Counted from the stretch's first letter, positions 47,042 to 60,192 are shown. The stretch is 64,000 bases of DNA from Janthinobacterium sp. 17J80-10 (GCF_004114795.1 NZ_CP035311.1:2046001-2110000); one strand, 5' to 3'. The notes: a model not told the origin generated them from the letters alone. Numbers and translations: made by a program.

Positions 47042-47314
47042 GTGAATAAATCCGAATTAATCGATCACATTGCCGAATCTGCCGATCTGTCCAAGGCCGA
47101 TGCAGGTCGTGCGCTGGATGCGCTGGTCGATGCAGTCAAGATCACGTTGAAAAAGAACGGTACTGTGACCCTGGTGGGCTTTGGTACTTTCTCGGTAGGC
47201 AAGCGCGCTGCGCGCACCGGCCGCAATCCGCAAACTGGCGCGGCGATCAAGATCAAGGCAGCCAAGGTGCCGAAGTTTAAGCCGGGCAAAGGCCTGAAAG
47301 ACGCCGTCAACTAA
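47042..47314 (+). CDS. hupB: DNA-binding protein HU
   Basis: A 90-residue histone-like protein that bends and compacts DNA as a dimer. The HU signature [21 protein letters not shown] is present, with the DNA-intercalating Pro in the RNPQTG arm. It starts with GTG at 47042, with AGGGGG 7 bases upstream. Position between lon and ppiD is the usual one in proteobacteria. Confidence 0.97.
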   Translation: MNKSELIDHIAESADLSKADAGRALDALVDAVKITLKKNGTVTLVGFGTFSVGKRAARTGRNPQTGAAIKIKAAKVPKFKPGKGLKDAVN

Positions 47315-47384
47315 TTGGCTTCTCATCACTGGTAAAAAACGCAAAAAAACGAAATTTACCAGTGGCAGGATTCGGAATTTTGTA

Positions 47385-47390
47385 TATAAT
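47385..47390 (+). promoter_or_regulatory. Probable -10 box of the tRNA-Val/tRNA-Asp unit
   Basis: TATAAT 57 bases before the mature tRNA-Val. The -35 region is poorly conserved. Confidence 0.5.
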
Positions 47391-47447
47391 GTTGTTCTTC
47401 GCAGCGTGGTGATAAACGCTGTAGTTTGACTGGTTAGGCAGTGTATC

Positions 47448-47523
47448 GGGTGCTTAGCTCAGTTGGTAGAGCGGCGCCCTTACAAGGCGTAGGTCGGGAG
47501 TTCGAGCCTCTCAGCACCCACCA
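47448..47523 (+). tRNA. tRNA-Val (TAC)
   Basis: A 76-nt tRNA with acceptor GGGTGCT/AGCACCC, discriminator A and encoded CCA. The anticodon loop CTTACAA gives TAC (UAC) for GUN valine codons. It is followed 29 bases later by tRNA-Asp. Confidence 0.97.
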
Positions 47524-47552
47524 GACGCGGTCAAACAACGATGCAGTAAATT

Positions 47553-47629
47553 GGAGCGGTAGTTCAGTTGGTTAGAATACCGGCCTGTCACGCCGGGGGT
47601 CGCGGGTTCGAGTCCCGTCCGCTCCGCCA
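47553..47629 (+). tRNA. tRNA-Asp (GTC)
   Basis: A 77-nt tRNA with acceptor GGAGCGG/CCGCTCC, discriminator G (an aspartate identity element) and encoded CCA. The anticodon loop CTGTCAC gives GTC for aspartate. Probably processed from one transcript with tRNA-Val. Confidence 0.97.
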
Positions 47630-47634
47630 ACACT

Positions 47635-47663
47635 AAAAAGGCGAACGCAAGTTCGCCTTTTTT
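47635..47663 (+). terminator. Terminator after tRNA-Asp
   Basis: A stem AAAAAGGCGAAC/GTTCGCCTTTTT with a GCAA (GNRA) tetraloop and a T-run, 5 bases past the tRNA. Confidence 0.92.
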
Positions 47664-47727
47664 CTTATGCGAAACGCGATACGCAATTTACGTTTAGGCG
47701 TCGTAATCTGTACTGGATAGGTTGAAC

Positions 47728-49644
47728 ATGTTTGATTTCGTCCGCACCCACCAACGGCTGATGCAGTTCATCCTGCTGTTGTTCATTTTTCCTTCCTTTG
47801 CTTTTTTTGGCCTGGAAAGCTATACGCGTTTCCAGCAAGGTGACAATGCCGTTGCGAAAGTCGCCGGCCAGTCGATTACCCAGGCTGAATTCGATGAGGC
47901 GCAGCGCCGGCAGACGGAGCAGTACCGCCAGATGCTGGGCGGGCAATTCGATCCCAAGTTGTTCGATACGCCGCAGCAGCGCAAAACGATTCTCGACGGC
48001 CTGATCGCCCAGCGCGCGCTGGCCGCCGAGGCTGCGCGCAACAACCTGCTCGCCTCCGACCAGGCCTTGCAGCAAGCGATCCTTGGCATGGAAGGCCTGA
48101 CCGCAGCTGACGGCAAGTTCGACCATGACCGCTACAAATCGCTGCTGGCAATGCAGGGGATGACGCCAGTGATGTTTGAAACCAGCTTGCGGCGCGACCT
48201 CGCCGTGCAGCAGGTAAATGCCGCCGTGCAGAGCACTGCCTTCGTGCCAAAGTCTGTTGCTGCCCGCATTTCCGATTTCAGTCAGCAGCAACGCGAAGTG
48301 CAGCTCTTGCTGTTCAAGGCTGGCGATTACGTTTCCCAGGTGAAGGTGAGCGACCAGCAGCTGCAAGACTTTTACACCAAGAACGTTGCCCAGTTCGCCA
48401 TTCCGGAACAGGCCACGATCGAGTATGTCGTGTTGAATGCGGCTACGATCGAAGCGCGGATCCAGGTTTCCGACGATGATGTCAAGGCTTACTACGAGCA
48501 GAACAAGCAGCGTTATTCTGTGCAGGAGCAGCGCCGTGCCAGCCATATCCTGGTCGGCATGAAGAAGGATGGCGCGGACAAGGAGGCAGCGCGCGCCAAG
48601 GCAGAGAAGCTGCTTGCGCAACTGCGCCAGACGCCGGGGGATTTTGCCAAACTGGCCAAGGAAAATTCCGACGACCCGGGTTCGGGCGAAAAGGGCGGCG
48701 ACCTGGGCTTTTTTGGCCCCGGTGCAATGGTCAAGCCGTTCGAGGAAGCTGCCAACAAGCTGAAGCAAGGCGAGATCAGCGGCCTGGTGCAAACCGATTT
48801 CGGCTTCCACATCATTCAGCTGACTGGCATCAAGCCGGGGTCGGTGAAGCCGCTGGATGAAGTCAAGGCCGAGATCGCTGCCGATATCAAGAAGCAGCAG
48901 TTTGCCAAAAAATATGCCGAGCTAGCGGAAGTGTTCACCGATACCGTGTACGAGCAGGCCGACAGTCTCAAGCCGGTTGCCGACAAGCTCAAGCTGAAGA
49001 TCGAAACTGCCGCGAATCTGACGCGCCAGCCCAACCCGGCAGCCGCGCCGAATGTGCCTTTCAACAACCAGAAATTCCTGGCCGTGCTGTTTTCCGACGA
49101 CGTGGTCAAGAACAAGCGCAATACCGAGGCGGTGGAAGTTGCGCCGAATACCTTGATTGCCGGCCGCGTGGTCGAGCACAAGCCGGCCTCGAAGCGCCCG
49201 CTGGAAGAAGTCAAGGCCGGCATCCGCGAGCGCGTTATCCAGGAAGAAGCGGCCAAGCTGGCGCGCCAGACTGGCGAAGCCAAACTGGCTGCACTGAAAG
49301 CCAAGGACGATGGCGCCGTCTTTGGCGCGGCCCAGGTGGTTTCGCGCAGCAAGCGTGAAGGCATCGAGGGTGTCGCGCTGGAAGCCGTGATGAAGGCCGA
49401 TGTCACCAAGCTGCCCGCCTACGCTGGCGTGGAAGTGCCGCAGCAGGGCTATGCCGTGTACCGCATCACCAAGGTGACGCAACCTGCTGCTGCCGATGCG
49501 GCACGCCGCCAGGCGGAAGAGCAGCAAATTGCCGGCATCGTGGCGCAGCAGGAAGCTGCCGCCTATGTCGAGGCACTGAAACAGAAAGCCAAGGTGAAGC
49601 TGCTGAAGCCGGTGGATCAAGCCAAGGCGCCTGCCGAACAGTAA
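47728..49644 (+). CDS. ppiD: Periplasmic folding chaperone PpiD
   Basis: A 638-residue SurA/PpiD-type protein held in the inner membrane by one helix near residues 12-32 (LMQFILLLFIFPSFAFFGL), with the rest in the periplasm. A SurA_N-like domain comes first, then a parvulin domain at about 265-365 (RRASHILVG... FGFHIIQLTGI), then a long helical C-terminal region. It helps newly exported proteins near the Sec translocon. The ATG at 47728 is preferred over a TTG two codons earlier. Confidence 0.94.
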   Translation: MFDFVRTHQRLMQFILLLFIFPSFAFFGLESYTRFQQGDNAVAKVAGQSITQAEFDEAQRRQTEQYRQMLGGQFDPKLFDTPQQRKTILDGLIAQRALAAEAARNNLLASDQALQQAILGMEGLTAADGKFDHDRYKSLLAMQGMTPVMFETSLRRDLAVQQVNAAVQSTAFVPKSVAARISDFSQQQREVQLLLFKAGDYVSQVKVSDQQLQDFYTKNVAQFAIPEQATIEYVVLNAATIEARIQVSDDDVKAYYEQNKQRYSVQEQRRASHILVGMKKDGADKEAARAKAEKLLAQLRQTPGDFAKLAKENSDDPGSGEKGGDLGFFGPGAMVKPFEEAANKLKQGEISGLVQTDFGFHIIQLTGIKPGSVKPLDEVKAEIAADIKKQQFAKKYAELAEVFTDTVYEQADSLKPVADKLKLKIETAANLTRQPNPAAAPNVPFNNQKFLAVLFSDDVVKNKRNTEAVEVAPNTLIAGRVVEHKPASKRPLEEVKAGIRERVIQEEAAKLARQTGEAKLAALKAKDDGAVFGAAQVVSRSKREGIEGVALEAVMKADVTKLPAYAGVEVPQQGYAVYRITKVTQPAAADAARRQAEEQQIAGIVAQQEAAAYVEALKQKAKVKLLKPVDQAKAPAEQ

Positions 49645-49661
49645 GCGCGTCGCTTCAAATG

Positions 49662-49690
49662 AAAAACCGCTCTTGTCGAGCGGTTTTTTT
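49662..49690 (+). terminator. Terminator of ppiD
   Basis: A 10-bp stem AAAACCGCTC/GAGCGGTTTT with a TTGTC loop and a run of seven T, about 20 bases past the ppiD stop. Confidence 0.92.
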
Positions 49691-49725
49691 ATGGCGGGAC
49701 GAAATTTATTGCTGGCAGGGTCACC

Positions 49726-50796
49726 TCAATCGAGTGCGGCGCTGGCAAGCAATTGTTGCGCGGCGACCTGGAAACTCCGGACTGAGATGTCGCTGAGCGC
49801 CAGCTTCCGGGCATTTGGAAAGAGGGCAAAGTTTTTGCCAATCGAGCGCAGATAGGCTGGATCGTAGTGCTGGGCGAGCAACTCTCCCACCAGCAGCGGC
49901 ATTGTGCCGCTTTGCGCCATTGCCTGCCAGCGACCCACCTTTTCCCTGCCATGCAAGGGCAGCAGGCAATCGAGCTGGCGGTTCAACATGGAAGGGTCAG
50001 CGACGAAGTGGGCGTATTCGCGCATCAGCAGTGCCACGCGGTCGGCGACTGACAAGCTCAGGGCGATGCAGGGCGAGCTGCGCATTTTTTCCATCAATGC
50101 ATCGGGTACGCGCAGGTTACCGACTTTCTTGCTCTCGGACTCGACAAAGACAGGCAGTGCCGGGTCGAAGCGCCGCAAGGCTTGCCAGATGCTGCTTTCG
50201 AATGCTTTCTGGCTGGGCTGCGGCTCTGCAGGAATATTGCCCAGCACGGAACCGCGATGCGAAGCGAGCTGTTCGAGGTCGAGCACCTGCGCGCCTTGCT
50301 GCGCCAGCGTACGCAGCAGTTCGCTCTTGCCGCTGCCGGTCGGGCCGCCGATCACGCGGTAGGAAAAGTGCGACGGCAGTTCCGCCAGCGCGGCATTGAC
50401 GTGCCGCCGGTATTCCTTGTAGCCGCCATCGAGTTGCATCACAGGCCAGCCGATCTTGGCCAGGATGTGCGCCATCGAGCCGCTGCGGTTGCCGCCCCGC
50501 CAGCAGTACACCAGGGGTTTCCATTCACGAGGCTTGTCGGCAAACAGCGCATTGATATGCGTGGCGATATTGCGCGCCACCAGCGCGGCGCCGACTTTCT
50601 TGGCTTCGAAGGCGCCGACTTGCTTGTACAGGGTGCCGACGCGAATGCGCTCGTCATTGTCCAGGACCGGGCAATTGATGGCGCCGGGAATGTGGTCTTC
50701 GGCATACTCGGCTTCGCTGCGGGCATCGATGATGGTGTCGAATTCTTCCAGCAGCGGCAGCACTGCGTCAAACGTCAGCAGGGCGGGGTATTTCAT
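49726..50796 (-). CDS. mnmH: tRNA 2-selenouridine synthase
   Basis: MnmH (SelU/YbbB) changes 2-thiouridine at the wobble position of some tRNAs to 2-selenouridine, using selenophosphate. The 356-residue protein has an N-terminal rhodanese domain with catalytic Cys98 (VYCWRGGNRSGS) and a C-terminal P-loop domain (GGPTGSGKS, near 150-158). The chosen start gives MKYPALLTFDA; a frame up to 51447 runs through the esterase gene and is not needed. selD is not in the window. The esterase gene lies just upstream (11-base gap). Confidence 0.93.
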   Translation of the reverse strand: MKYPALLTFDAVLPLLEEFDTIIDARSEAEYAEDHIPGAINCPVLDNDERIRVGTLYKQVGAFEAKKVGAALVARNIATHINALFADKPREWKPLVYCWRGGNRSGSMAHILAKIGWPVMQLDGGYKEYRRHVNAALAELPSHFSYRVIGGPTGSGKSELLRTLAQQGAQVLDLEQLASHRGSVLGNIPAEPQPSQKAFESSIWQALRRFDPALPVFVESESKKVGNLRVPDALMEKMRSSPCIALSLSVADRVALLMREYAHFVADPSMLNRQLDCLLPLHGREKVGRWQAMAQSGTMPLLVGELLAQHYDPAYLRSIGKNFALFPNARKLALSDISVRSFQVAAQQLLASAALD

Positions 50797-50807
50797 GTGC
50801 TTGATTT

Positions 50808-51422
50808 TTACAGGAGAGGTTTCAGGACTGGCCAGACATTGTCCAGCATGACGGGATGCGCCGCAGCCGCCGGATGGATGCGGTCGGGCTGGAACAGCTC
50901 CGCGCGATCGGCTACCCCAGCCAGCAAGAACGGCACCAGTGCCGTCCGGCTTTCCCGCGCCAGCTTGCCGTACAGTGCGTAAAAATTTTCGGTATAGGTC
51001 GCGCCATAGTTTGGCGGCAGGCGCATGCCGAGCAACAGTACTTTGGCGCCGGCATCCTGGCCTGCCTTGATCATGGTGCGCAGATTGGATTCCGTGGCAG
51101 CCAGAGACAGGCCGCGCAAGCCGTCGTTGCCGCCCAGTTCGATGATGAGGATATCCGGCCGGTGTTTTTTTAGCAGGGCCGGCAAGCGGCTGGCGCCGCC
51201 GCTGGTGGTGTCGCCGCTGATGCTGGCGTTGACGACGGTGGCATTGCGTTTCTCGGCGTGCAGGCGGTTTTGCAGCAGGCTGACCCACCCGCTGCCGCGC
51301 GCGAGGCCGTACTCGGCAGACAGGCTGTCGCCGAGCACGACGACGGTTTTTGATGCAGAATAGGCGCTCGACGCAAATAGCGCCAACGCCAATAACATCA
51401 GGGCAAGCAGCCCACGCCGCAT
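50808..51422 (-). CDS. tesA: GDSL esterase/arylesterase, TesA-like
   Basis: A 204-residue periplasmic SGNH hydrolase similar to TesA (acyl-CoA thioesterase I / lysophospholipase). From the ATG at 51422 a clear signal peptide is read (MRRGLLALMLLALALFASSAYSA). Block I is VLGDSLSAEYGL with the nucleophile Ser, block III GGNDGLRG, and block V DRIHPAAAAH with Asp and His. A start at 51461 is also open but would overlap the start codon of the divergent ATPase gene. Divergence from a YbbA-like ATPase is the same as in E. coli. Confidence 0.9.
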   Translation of the reverse strand: MRRGLLALMLLALALFASSAYSASKTVVVLGDSLSAEYGLARGSGWVSLLQNRLHAEKRNATVVNASISGDTTSGGASRLPALLKKHRPDILIIELGGNDGLRGLSLAATESNLRTMIKAGQDAGAKVLLLGMRLPPNYGATYTENFYALYGKLARESRTALVPFLLAGVADRAELFQPDRIHPAAAAHPVMLDNVWPVLKPLL

Positions 51423-51459
51423 TAGCAAGCGCGGCGCCCATGGACAAAAATCAAAGCGC

Positions 51460-52143
51460 ATGACTGAACCTTCCAATTTGCAGTATGCCATCGAGGTAAG
51501 CCACTTGTGCAAACGCGTGGCAGATGCGACAGGTGAACTGACGATACTTGATGATATCCATTTTACCGTGCAAGCCGGGGCCACGCTGGCCATCGTCGGC
51601 GCTTCCGGATCGGGCAAGTCCACCCTGCTGGGTTTGCTGGCGGGGCTGGATACGCCGACGTCAGGCAGCGTGAAAATCGATGGCACCGATATTTTTGCCC
51701 TCGACGAGGATGGCCGCGCGCACTTGCGCAAGGACAAGCTCGGCTTCGTATTCCAGTCCTTCCAGCTGGTCGGGCACATGAACGCGCTTGAGAATGTCAT
51801 GCTGCCGCTGGAGCTGCGCGGCGACCGTGACGCGCGCCCCAGGGCGGAGGCCATGCTGGAGCGGGTCGGCCTGGCCAGCCGTCTGAAGCATTATCCAAAA
51901 TACCTGTCCGGCGGTGAACAGCAGCGCGTGGCGCTGGCGCGTGCCTTCGTGACCGAGCCGCCGCTGCTGCTGGCGGATGAGCCGACCGGGAGTCTCGATG
52001 CCGCCACCGGCGACGCTGTGATCCGTCTCATGTTCGAACTGAACCAGGAGCGCGGTTCGACCCTGGTCCTGGTAACCCATGATCCCTCGATCGCGGCGCG
52101 CTGCTCCCGTACCATCACGATTGCGGCAGGCCGGCTGGCTTGA
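51460..52143 (+). CDS. ybbA: ABC transporter ATP-binding protein, YbbA/LolD-like
   Basis: A 227-residue ATPase of the MacB/LolD class. Walker A is GASGSGKST, the Q-loop FVFQSFQLV, the signature LSGGEQQRVALARA, Walker B LLLADEPTGSLD, and the switch His is in VTHD. In E. coli the ybbA-ybbP ATPase-permease pair is divergent from tesA. Here the ATPase is followed after 18 bases by the convergent nnr gene, and no YbbP-type permease is present, so its membrane partner must lie elsewhere. Confidence 0.9.
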   Translation: MTEPSNLQYAIEVSHLCKRVADATGELTILDDIHFTVQAGATLAIVGASGSGKSTLLGLLAGLDTPTSGSVKIDGTDIFALDEDGRAHLRKDKLGFVFQSFQLVGHMNALENVMLPLELRGDRDARPRAEAMLERVGLASRLKHYPKYLSGGEQQRVALARAFVTEPPLLLADEPTGSLDAATGDAVIRLMFELNQERGSTLVLVTHDPSIAARCSRTITIAAGRLA

Positions 52144-52161
52144 ATCGCGGTAGCCGCTGGC

Positions 52162-53667
52162 TCAACAATCCGTGAAGGTATTGCGGGCGGCACGGATTGC
52201 CGGGATGAGTTCGCCAGCGGTCAGTCCAATCGGACCGATGCCTGCCTCAACGAGCCGGTCGGCTGCATGGCCATGCAGCCAGACCGCCGCCAGCGCTGCT
52301 TCCCATGCCGGCATGCCCTGCGCCAGCAGTGCGCCGCAGAGCCCGGCGAGCACGTCGCCTGTGCCGGCGGTGGCGAGCGCCGGGTTGCCATTCGGGTTGA
52401 TCGCCGCCATGCCATCCGGTCGGGCAATCACGCTGCCGGAACCTTTTAACACCACCACGGCCTGAAAACGCGCTGCCAGCTGGCGTGCGGCAGCCAGCCG
52501 GTCGGCCTGCACTACGCCCACCGAGACCGCCAGCAGGCGCGCCGCCTCCAGCGGATGCGGCGTCAATAAGGCCGGGCCGGCGCGTGCGGCCAGGCGCTGC
52601 TGCAGGGCGGCATCGGCGGCGACCAGGTTGAGGCCGTCCGCATCCAGCACCACGGGCGCAGCGAGTGCAATGACGCCTGCCAGCAATTCGGCTGCGCGCC
52701 GGCCGCCTCCCGCACCGGGTCCGGCGACCACGGTGGCGTGGGCAAAATCAAAGTCGCCGGCGTGGCGGCACATCAGCTCCGGCTGCACCGGGTCAAATCC
52801 GGGCGCTTCGTCGATGAAGCAGGCAAAGATCCGTCCGGCGCCGCCGTACAGGGCGGCGCGCGCCGCCAGCAGCGGGGCGCCTTGCATGCCGTGGGCGCCG
52901 CCCAGCACGGCAACGTCGCCGAAGCTGCCCTTGTGGGAATTGTGCGGACGCGGCTGCAGCGCGCAGGCAAACATTGCGGGCCCGTTCAGGTGCGCCTGCG
53001 CGGCTGGAAACAGGGTCGCATCGATATCGAGCGGCGCGACGCTGACCCTGCCGGCATGGTCGCGGCCATGGCAGGTGTGCAGCCCCGGCTTGTCGGCGAT
53101 GAAGGTGATGGTATGGCTTGCGCGCACGGCAATGCCGCCAGGGCCGACGATATCGCCGGTATCCGCGTCTAGGCCGCTGGGCACGTCCAGCGCCAGCACC
53201 GGACAGTCGAGGGCATTGACGAATTCGACCATGGCACGCATGACGCCGCCAATCGGTCGGGCCAGGCCGATGCCGAGCAGGCCATCGATGACCAGGTCCC
53301 AGTGGGATGCCTGCAGTACCGCCATGGCAGCAGGCTCGGCCGGTTCAATAAACGTTGCCTGGCTCGATTGCGCGCGCGACAGCGCGTCGCGGGCATCCTG
53401 CGGCCGGGTACCGGCAACGGCAAAGAGTGCGACGCTCACGTCGATGCCGCCGTGCGCCAGGCGGGCAGCAACGTCAAGCGCATCGCCGCCATTGTTGCCG
53501 GGGCCGGCCAGGACCAGTATGCGCTGTGCGGCGACGGTGCCCGGCAATTCCAGCGCCAGTTGCGCGGCAGCGGCGCCGGCGCGCTGCATGAGCGTGCCGG
53601 TCGGCAGCGCGGCCAGCGCTGCCTGTTCGATTTGGCGGATTTCCGTGACGGTATAGAGCTCGTTCAT
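52162..53667 (-). CDS. nnr: Bifunctional NAD(P)H-hydrate repair enzyme
   Basis: Repairs hydrated NADH and NADPH. The 501-residue protein joins an N-terminal epimerase domain (YjeF_N; VLAGPGNNGGDALDVAARL, LDVPSGLDADTG) and a C-terminal ADP-dependent dehydratase domain (VLGGAHGMQGAPLLAARAALYGGAG, LDADGLNL, TPHPLEAARLL, TAGTGDVLAG). The ATG at 53667 gives the usual start MNELYTVTEIRQIE; a TTG at 53682 is an alternative. It converges on the ATPase gene and follows dadA by 35 bases. Confidence 0.94.
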   Translation of the reverse strand: MNELYTVTEIRQIEQAALAALPTGTLMQRAGAAAAQLALELPGTVAAQRILVLAGPGNNGGDALDVAARLAHGGIDVSVALFAVAGTRPQDARDALSRAQSSQATFIEPAEPAAMAVLQASHWDLVIDGLLGIGLARPIGGVMRAMVEFVNALDCPVLALDVPSGLDADTGDIVGPGGIAVRASHTITFIADKPGLHTCHGRDHAGRVSVAPLDIDATLFPAAQAHLNGPAMFACALQPRPHNSHKGSFGDVAVLGGAHGMQGAPLLAARAALYGGAGRIFACFIDEAPGFDPVQPELMCRHAGDFDFAHATVVAGPGAGGGRRAAELLAGVIALAAPVVLDADGLNLVAADAALQQRLAARAGPALLTPHPLEAARLLAVSVGVVQADRLAAARQLAARFQAVVVLKGSGSVIARPDGMAAINPNGNPALATAGTGDVLAGLCGALLAQGMPAWEAALAAVWLHGHAADRLVEAGIGPIGLTAGELIPAIRAARNTFTDC

Positions 53668-53702
53668 GGCGCCGGCTGACAAGTAAAAGGGATTAACGGA
53701 TA

Positions 53703-54968
53703 TTACGGTAAGCGCGCGTAGCGTGCCAGTGTCAGGCCTTCCATGTCGATCTCCGGCGTGCGTCCCGAAATGACATCGGCCAACACCATGCCGCAGCCGG
53801 CGGCCATGGCCCAGCCGGTCGAGCCATGGCCGATGTTGACGTAGAGATTGCGGATCGGCGTGGCGCCCAACACCGGCGGCCCATCCGGCAGCATCGGGCG
53901 GATGCCGCTCCAGTAGCTGGCATTGCTGTAATTGGCGGCATCCGGGAACCAGTCTTCGCCAACCTTGGCCAGGGTGCGCAGCGCGACTTCATGCAGGTCG
54001 GTGCTGACCGAACCGAGTTCCGCCAGGCCGGCAATGCGGATGCGGCTGCCCATGCGGGTGATCGCGACCTTGTAGGATTCATCCATCAGCGCGGCTTGCG
54101 GCGCTTCGTCGAAATTGCGGATCGATGCCGTGGCTGAATAGCCCTTGATCGGATACAGGGGCAGGCGAATGCCCAGCGGCGCCAGCAGACGGGCGCTGTC
54201 GATGCCGGCGGCGACCACCACGGCGTCGGCGCTGAACTCGCGCTCATCGATGCGCATGCCGATACGTTTGCCTTGCACTTCCAGCGCCGTCACGGTTTTG
54301 CTGAAGTGGAATTCCACCCCCATGTCCTGGGCAATGGTTTTCAGCTGCTTGGTGAAAAGCGGGCAATTGCCTGCTTCGTCGTCCGGAAGGTGCAGGCCGC
54401 CGGCCAGGGGCGTTGCGGCAGACAATGCCGGCTCGATGGCACGCGCCTGCTCCGCATCGACCAGCTGGTGCGCGATGCCATGCTCGGCGAGCAGGCCGAG
54501 CGAGGGTTGCGCGAGCGCTATATCGCGCTCGCTGCGGAACAATTGCAGATACCCTCTGGTTTGCTCATAGTCGAGTTGATGGTGATCCCGCAACTGCTGC
54601 AGGATGTCGCGGCTGTAAAGGGCAATCCTTTGCATGCGCGCCTTGTTGATGCGAAATCGCTCCAGTTCGCATTCGGCCAGCCACATCCGGACCCAGCGCC
54701 ACAAGGCGCGGTCGAGCGTCGGCTTGAGCAGCACCGGGCTTTCGGGGCGGAAAAGCGTCGACAGTAATTTCTTTGGCATTCCCGGCGCAGCCCAGGGCGT
54801 CACGTAGCCTGGCGCTACGACGCCGGCATTGCCGAAACTGGCTTTCTCGGCGACGTTGCCCAGGCGCTCGATGACCACGACTTGATAGCCGGCCTCGGCC
54901 AGGAAATAGGCGGTGCAGACGCCGATGACGCCGCCCCCGATTACTGCGATCTGCTGTTGATGTGGCAT
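53703..54968 (-). CDS. dadA: D-amino acid dehydrogenase
   Basis: DadA oxidises D-alanine and other D-amino acids to keto acids with FAD and passes electrons to the respiratory chain. The 421-residue protein has the FAD motif VIGGGVIGVCTAYFLAEAGYQVVVIER, the segment FGNAGVVAPGYVTPWAAPGMP, and the C-terminal GHGSTGWAMAAGCGMVLAD, all typical. Together with alr elsewhere in the window it would form the D-/L-alanine cycle. It reads divergently from purL. Confidence 0.94.
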   Translation of the reverse strand: MPHQQQIAVIGGGVIGVCTAYFLAEAGYQVVVIERLGNVAEKASFGNAGVVAPGYVTPWAAPGMPKKLLSTLFRPESPVLLKPTLDRALWRWVRMWLAECELERFRINKARMQRIALYSRDILQQLRDHHQLDYEQTRGYLQLFRSERDIALAQPSLGLLAEHGIAHQLVDAEQARAIEPALSAATPLAGGLHLPDDEAGNCPLFTKQLKTIAQDMGVEFHFSKTVTALEVQGKRIGMRIDEREFSADAVVVAAGIDSARLLAPLGIRLPLYPIKGYSATASIRNFDEAPQAALMDESYKVAITRMGSRIRIAGLAELGSVSTDLHEVALRTLAKVGEDWFPDAANYSNASYWSGIRPMLPDGPPVLGATPIRNLYVNIGHGSTGWAMAAGCGMVLADVISGRTPEIDMEGLTLARYARLP

Positions 54969-55284
54969 GGATTGACTGGTGATGCGTGCGCTTGTCCGCA
55001 GCCCGAAAAGAGCAGCGAATATAGCATGCCGGCGGCGTCCTTTTGTGGCGATTGCCGGCTTAATTTATCGGATTGAAGCCGACGTGGACATTGTGACAGC
55101 CCCGCCCGCCCCACCGGCAAATCCATGGACAGCAAGAAATTGCTTTGGTTCTACTCCTGAGCGGTGGGCAAATTCACTGGCATGGCAGCAGCCACCATTG
55201 CCGAATCCGGGGCAATAGCGGCGAATCGGCACGGCATCAAGGTATAATCATGGATTCCGCTTAACCCCCAACTTTGCTCTCGCC
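54969..55284. other. 316-base divergent intergenic region dadA/purL
   Basis: No gene was seen. A TATAAT at 55243-55248 about 36 bases before the purL ATG is its probable -10 box; the -35 is weak. An inverted repeat ATTGCC-N8-GGCAAT lies at 55197-55216, just upstream of the probable -35, and could be an operator. The dadA promoter must lie in the left part, where nothing clear was recognised. Confidence 0.55.
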
Positions 55285-59295
<4,011 letters not shown>

Positions 59296-59303
59296 ACAGA
59301 GGG

Positions 59304-59355
59304 GGCGGGTTGCGACCCGCCATGAAAAACGGCGCTCCGAGGAGCGCCGTTTTTA
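59304..59355. terminator. Double hairpin/bidirectional terminator after purL
   Basis: First GGCGGGT-TGCG-ACCCGCC (59304-59321), then a longer stem AAAAACGGCGCTC/GAGCGCCGTTTTT (59325-59354) with T-runs on both strands. It separates the converging purL and parvulin genes and can serve both. Confidence 0.88.
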
Positions 59356-59379
59356 TTTGCCTGACGTCGAACAGCTGAC

Positions 59380-60156
59380 TTACTTGACGCTGGCCTTGTC
59401 GCGCAGGTCTTTCTGGAAAGCCTGCAATTTCTTTTGCTGCAGCGATTCGGCGATCTGCGGCTTGACTTCTTCGATTGCCGGTACCTTGGCGGCGCGCACG
59501 TCTTCCAGCTTGATGACGTGGTAGCCGAACTGGGTCTTGACCGGCGTCTCGGTGACCTGGCCTTTGGACAGGCCGACCATGGCGTCGGAGAAGGGCTTCA
59601 CGAAAGCCGAGGGCGAGGCCCAGTCGAGGCTGCCGCCGTTGGAAGCCGAACCCGGATCCTTGGATTGCTTGGCCAGTTCTTCGAACTTGGTGCCGCTCTT
59701 GAGTTTGGCGATGATGGCCTTGGCGTCTTCTTCCTTTTCGACCAGGATGTGGCGCGCCAGGTATTCCTTGTCGCCTGCCTGCGACTTGAACTTGTCGTAT
59801 TCAGCCTTGATTTCAGCGTCGGAAACCGGGTTCTTCTTCAGGAAGTCGCCGATCAGGGCACGGATCACGATGGCCTGGCGGGCGATGTCGAGCTGGTTCT
59901 TGACGTCGGTGCTGTTGGACAGGCCTTTCTTGTCGGCTTCCTGCATCAGGATTTCACGGTTGATCAATTCTTCCTTGATCATCGCGCGCAGTTCCGGCGT
60001 GTCCTTCTGGCCTTGGGAGGCCATTTGCTTGGCCATGGTTTCAACGCGTGAAGAGGGGATCGCCTTGCCGTTGACGACAGCGACGTTCTGCGCCATGACG
60101 GGCAGTGCGGCGGCTGCGAGAAGTACGACCAGCAAGCGGGCGGGTTTAAATGTCAT
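59380..60156 (-). CDS. Periplasmic parvulin-type peptidyl-prolyl isomerase
   Basis: A 258-residue exported foldase. The signal peptide (MTFKPARLLVVLLAAAALPVMA) is followed by a SurA_N-like helical part and a parvulin domain at about 130-230 (YLARHILVEKEEDAKAII... FGYHVIKLEDVR). Small periplasmic parvulins like this are common in Burkholderiales, often in two or three copies. It lies 36 bases after bolA and is the last gene of the selO-msrB-yciB-bolA cluster. Confidence 0.93.
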   Translation of the reverse strand: MTFKPARLLVVLLAAAALPVMAQNVAVVNGKAIPSSRVETMAKQMASQGQKDTPELRAMIKEELINREILMQEADKKGLSNSTDVKNQLDIARQAIVIRALIGDFLKKNPVSDAEIKAEYDKFKSQAGDKEYLARHILVEKEEDAKAIIAKLKSGTKFEELAKQSKDPGSASNGGSLDWASPSAFVKPFSDAMVGLSKGQVTETPVKTQFGYHVIKLEDVRAAKVPAIEEVKPQIAESLQQKKLQAFQKDLRDKASVK

Positions 60157-60192
60157 TCTTTTTTCCTAACAGGGAAGTTAAAAAACGGTCAA

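Noticed and set aside
40584-47629. An integrated element at the tRNA-Leu, tRNA-Val or tRNA-Asp genes
   Set aside because: No integrase, no repeated tRNA 3' end and no foreign genes lie beside them; the neighbours are conserved housekeeping genes.
49726-51447. A single 573-codon frame joining mnmH with the esterase region
   Set aside because: The upstream part is antisense or out of frame to the TesA-like esterase and is Arg-rich; the MnmH family start at 50796 explains the real protein.
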